From: Phlegmacium glaucopus
Lineage: Eukaryota > Basidiomycota > Agaricomycetes > Agaricales > Cortinariaceae
Length of the DNA: 42,015 nucleotides
Assembly (NCBI GenBank): GCA_015039465.1
Contig: MU130497.1
Location: 610,887-652,901 of the forward strand
Direction of reading: 5' to 3'
This document shows positions 41,130-42,015 of this stretch, piece after piece. The notes beneath the pieces were generated by a model that had not been told where the DNA came from, did no database searches, and was given only the letters and a program-made list of their open reading frames with translations. Position 1 is the first letter of the stretch; every line of letters starts with the position of its first letter. The position numbers were made by a program, and so were the translations under genes.

Positions 41130-42015
41130 CTCAACCTACAAATCTACCATTGTTCTCAGTGAATTTCATTTTATTTTTTTCTTTTTGGTTGGACTTAGTA
41201 GTTGTTCGAAAACCTCTCCATCGTTGAGGAGGAGGAGGAGGAGGAGGAGGAGGAGGAGATGGAGGGGAAGGAATAGGGGTAGGGGTAGGAGTAGTGATGA
41301 TAGTGGGAGGAACTGTTATCAAAGTCTATGTGCAACTGTTCAGTTTCCAAATCGACCTTACCTTTTCTGTCGACGAAATGGGAAAACCTACCCAAATCGC
41401 CCACCTCGTTATCTTCGTCTTGAGAGAAACTCTCAGGCGAGTCAGGATATAATATCTTATTTAATTATATATAATATTATACTCTTCTATTAACTTTAAG
41501 TATGCCTCAGTTTACTTGTACTAGTGGTCATAAAAAAGACCTTTATTTTAATCTACTTATCGTAATCATTTACTTCTTCTTTATGAATGTATAAGAGAGG
41601 TCGAAAAGGAAGTCTCCGTCCATGAGAGAAGAAGTCATGTCAACCAGATAGTTATATTAGTCTAATTAGACTCCCAAGTACTTAACCAATAAAAGCGTGG
41701 ATTAAGGGAAAGGAGAGAAGAATGAGAACGGAAAGAGAAGTGAGAGAAAAGGGAGATTTGGGAGAGGTAGGGGACATCGTTGAAAGAAGTGTCCACCAAG
41801 TCGTCACCATAGATGTCTCCTGACCCGAGCAAAAGACCACGAGGACGCTCAGAATCCCCCACTAAAACCGTAACTCTATCGACACCATCTACTATGACTT
41901 CAGAACCCTCCGTAACATTCATTCATCCAACTCAACCTAGAGACATCTACCACCATCTAACTGCTTCTCTATTGTCCTCGACAATGAAGAATGTAATATA
42001 TTAAAAAAAGAGTGT
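41130..42015. other. String-reversed (not complemented) segment 3, runs off the window
   Basis: The left edge lies in about 41100-41160, after the minisatellite. Read backwards from 42015, the text shows a gene with a start codon and three introns in correct phase (next entry). Read normally, it gives only short accidental frames, including an arginine run at 41224-41262 that becomes a glutamate run when read backwards. Confidence 0.85.
41190..41914. CDS. Unknown basic/acidic protein gene, readable only backwards, partial
   Basis: Read from high to low coordinates: ATG at 41914-41912 (MPPKTSVSSTTAISMPKSPP). Exon 1 is 41914-41700, exon 2 41646-41590, exon 3 41537-41505, and exon 4 41445 to about 41190. 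Introns begin GTGCGA, GTAAGT and GTATGA and end TAG, CAG and TAG, and all joints keep the frame (RPTVLKKRVPASEGKAGEN, NTGDHVHLTP, TERTLKESSASIAPPAKPIQ). The N-terminal part is rich in Lys/Arg (KTRRSTRKR), the C-terminal part has SSDEDGDGDKEGEV and a run of about 13 Glu. No domain is recognised. The charge pattern suggests a nuclear or transposon-linked protein, but that is a guess. The end is not defined. Confidence 0.65.

Noticed and set aside
41185..41493. A frame with a long arginine run (RRRRRRRRRRR), suggestive of a nucleic-acid-binding protein
   Set aside because: Mirror image of a Glu-coding run in string-reversed DNA.
700..42015. A biological 'parallel inversion' mechanism as an exciting new system
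   Set aside because: Strand polarity makes reversal without complementing impossible by any known recombination or repair route, and the edges lie next to low-complexity or error-rich sequence. Assembly error explains all three cases.

Overview
The window looks like nuclear DNA of a filamentous basidiomycete, probably an Agaricomycete with a transposon-rich genome. The genes carry many introns of about 45-60 bp with GT..AG ends and CTAAC/CTAAT-like branch sites. The gene families also fit: an NB-ARC/TPR STAND (NLR-like) receptor with kinesin-light-chain-type repeats, an NCS1 (Fcy2-type) permease, a DUF6589-like transposon protein, a Tc1/mariner-related transposase and a Tad-like LINE Gag. Family names rest on my recognition of motifs; no search was run.

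The most striking result is technical. Three stretches are string-reversed, that is written backwards without being complemented: about 660-760 to 2440-2490, 36533-38397, and about 41100 to the window end. DNA strands are antiparallel, so no known rearrangement does this. Reading the letters backwards restores (1) the missing half of a DUF6589-like gene, together with both ends and the 8-bp target-site duplication of a transposon inserted in it, (2) a complete solo LTR with matching 5-bp target duplications, plus a LINE gag, and (3) a clean multi-exon gene. I read these as assembly or gap-fill errors. ORFs called by ordinary six-frame translation inside them are meaningless.

Layout: 1-650 is an array of G-run/C-run hairpins. 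About 660-4181 is a dead DUF6589-like gene, split by a terminal-inverted-repeat element and scrambled by reversal 1. 4182-6470 is AT-rich with LTR-like repeats. From about 6470 to 39723 there is a roughly 11-12 kb segmental duplication in tandem. Each unit holds an NLR gene on the minus strand, a decayed coiled-coil gene on the plus strand and an NCS1 permease gene on the plus strand. Unit A (NLR 13234-16837, permease 19752-23687) was invaded by a 5.4-kb mariner-like element at 7653-13019, itself split by a 2.2-kb solo LTR. Unit B is at 25823-35490. Unit C begins inside reversal 2 and keeps only the TPR end of its NLR (38424-39723) before another terminal-inverted-repeat element starts. 39724-41100 belongs to that element and a CCA/TTTCA-rich minisatellite. 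The rest is reversal 3.

Functional state: NLR A looks intact (about 1113 aa over six exons). NLR B is frameshifted inside its TPR array and NLR C is a fragment. Permease A is dead, with several lesions and a 1.36-kb internal tandem duplication. Permease B is open except for one TGA in its first exon. The biology worth pursuing is the tandem NLR-permease cluster with fast-evolving 126-bp TPR units. I saw no tRNA, rRNA or CRISPR.
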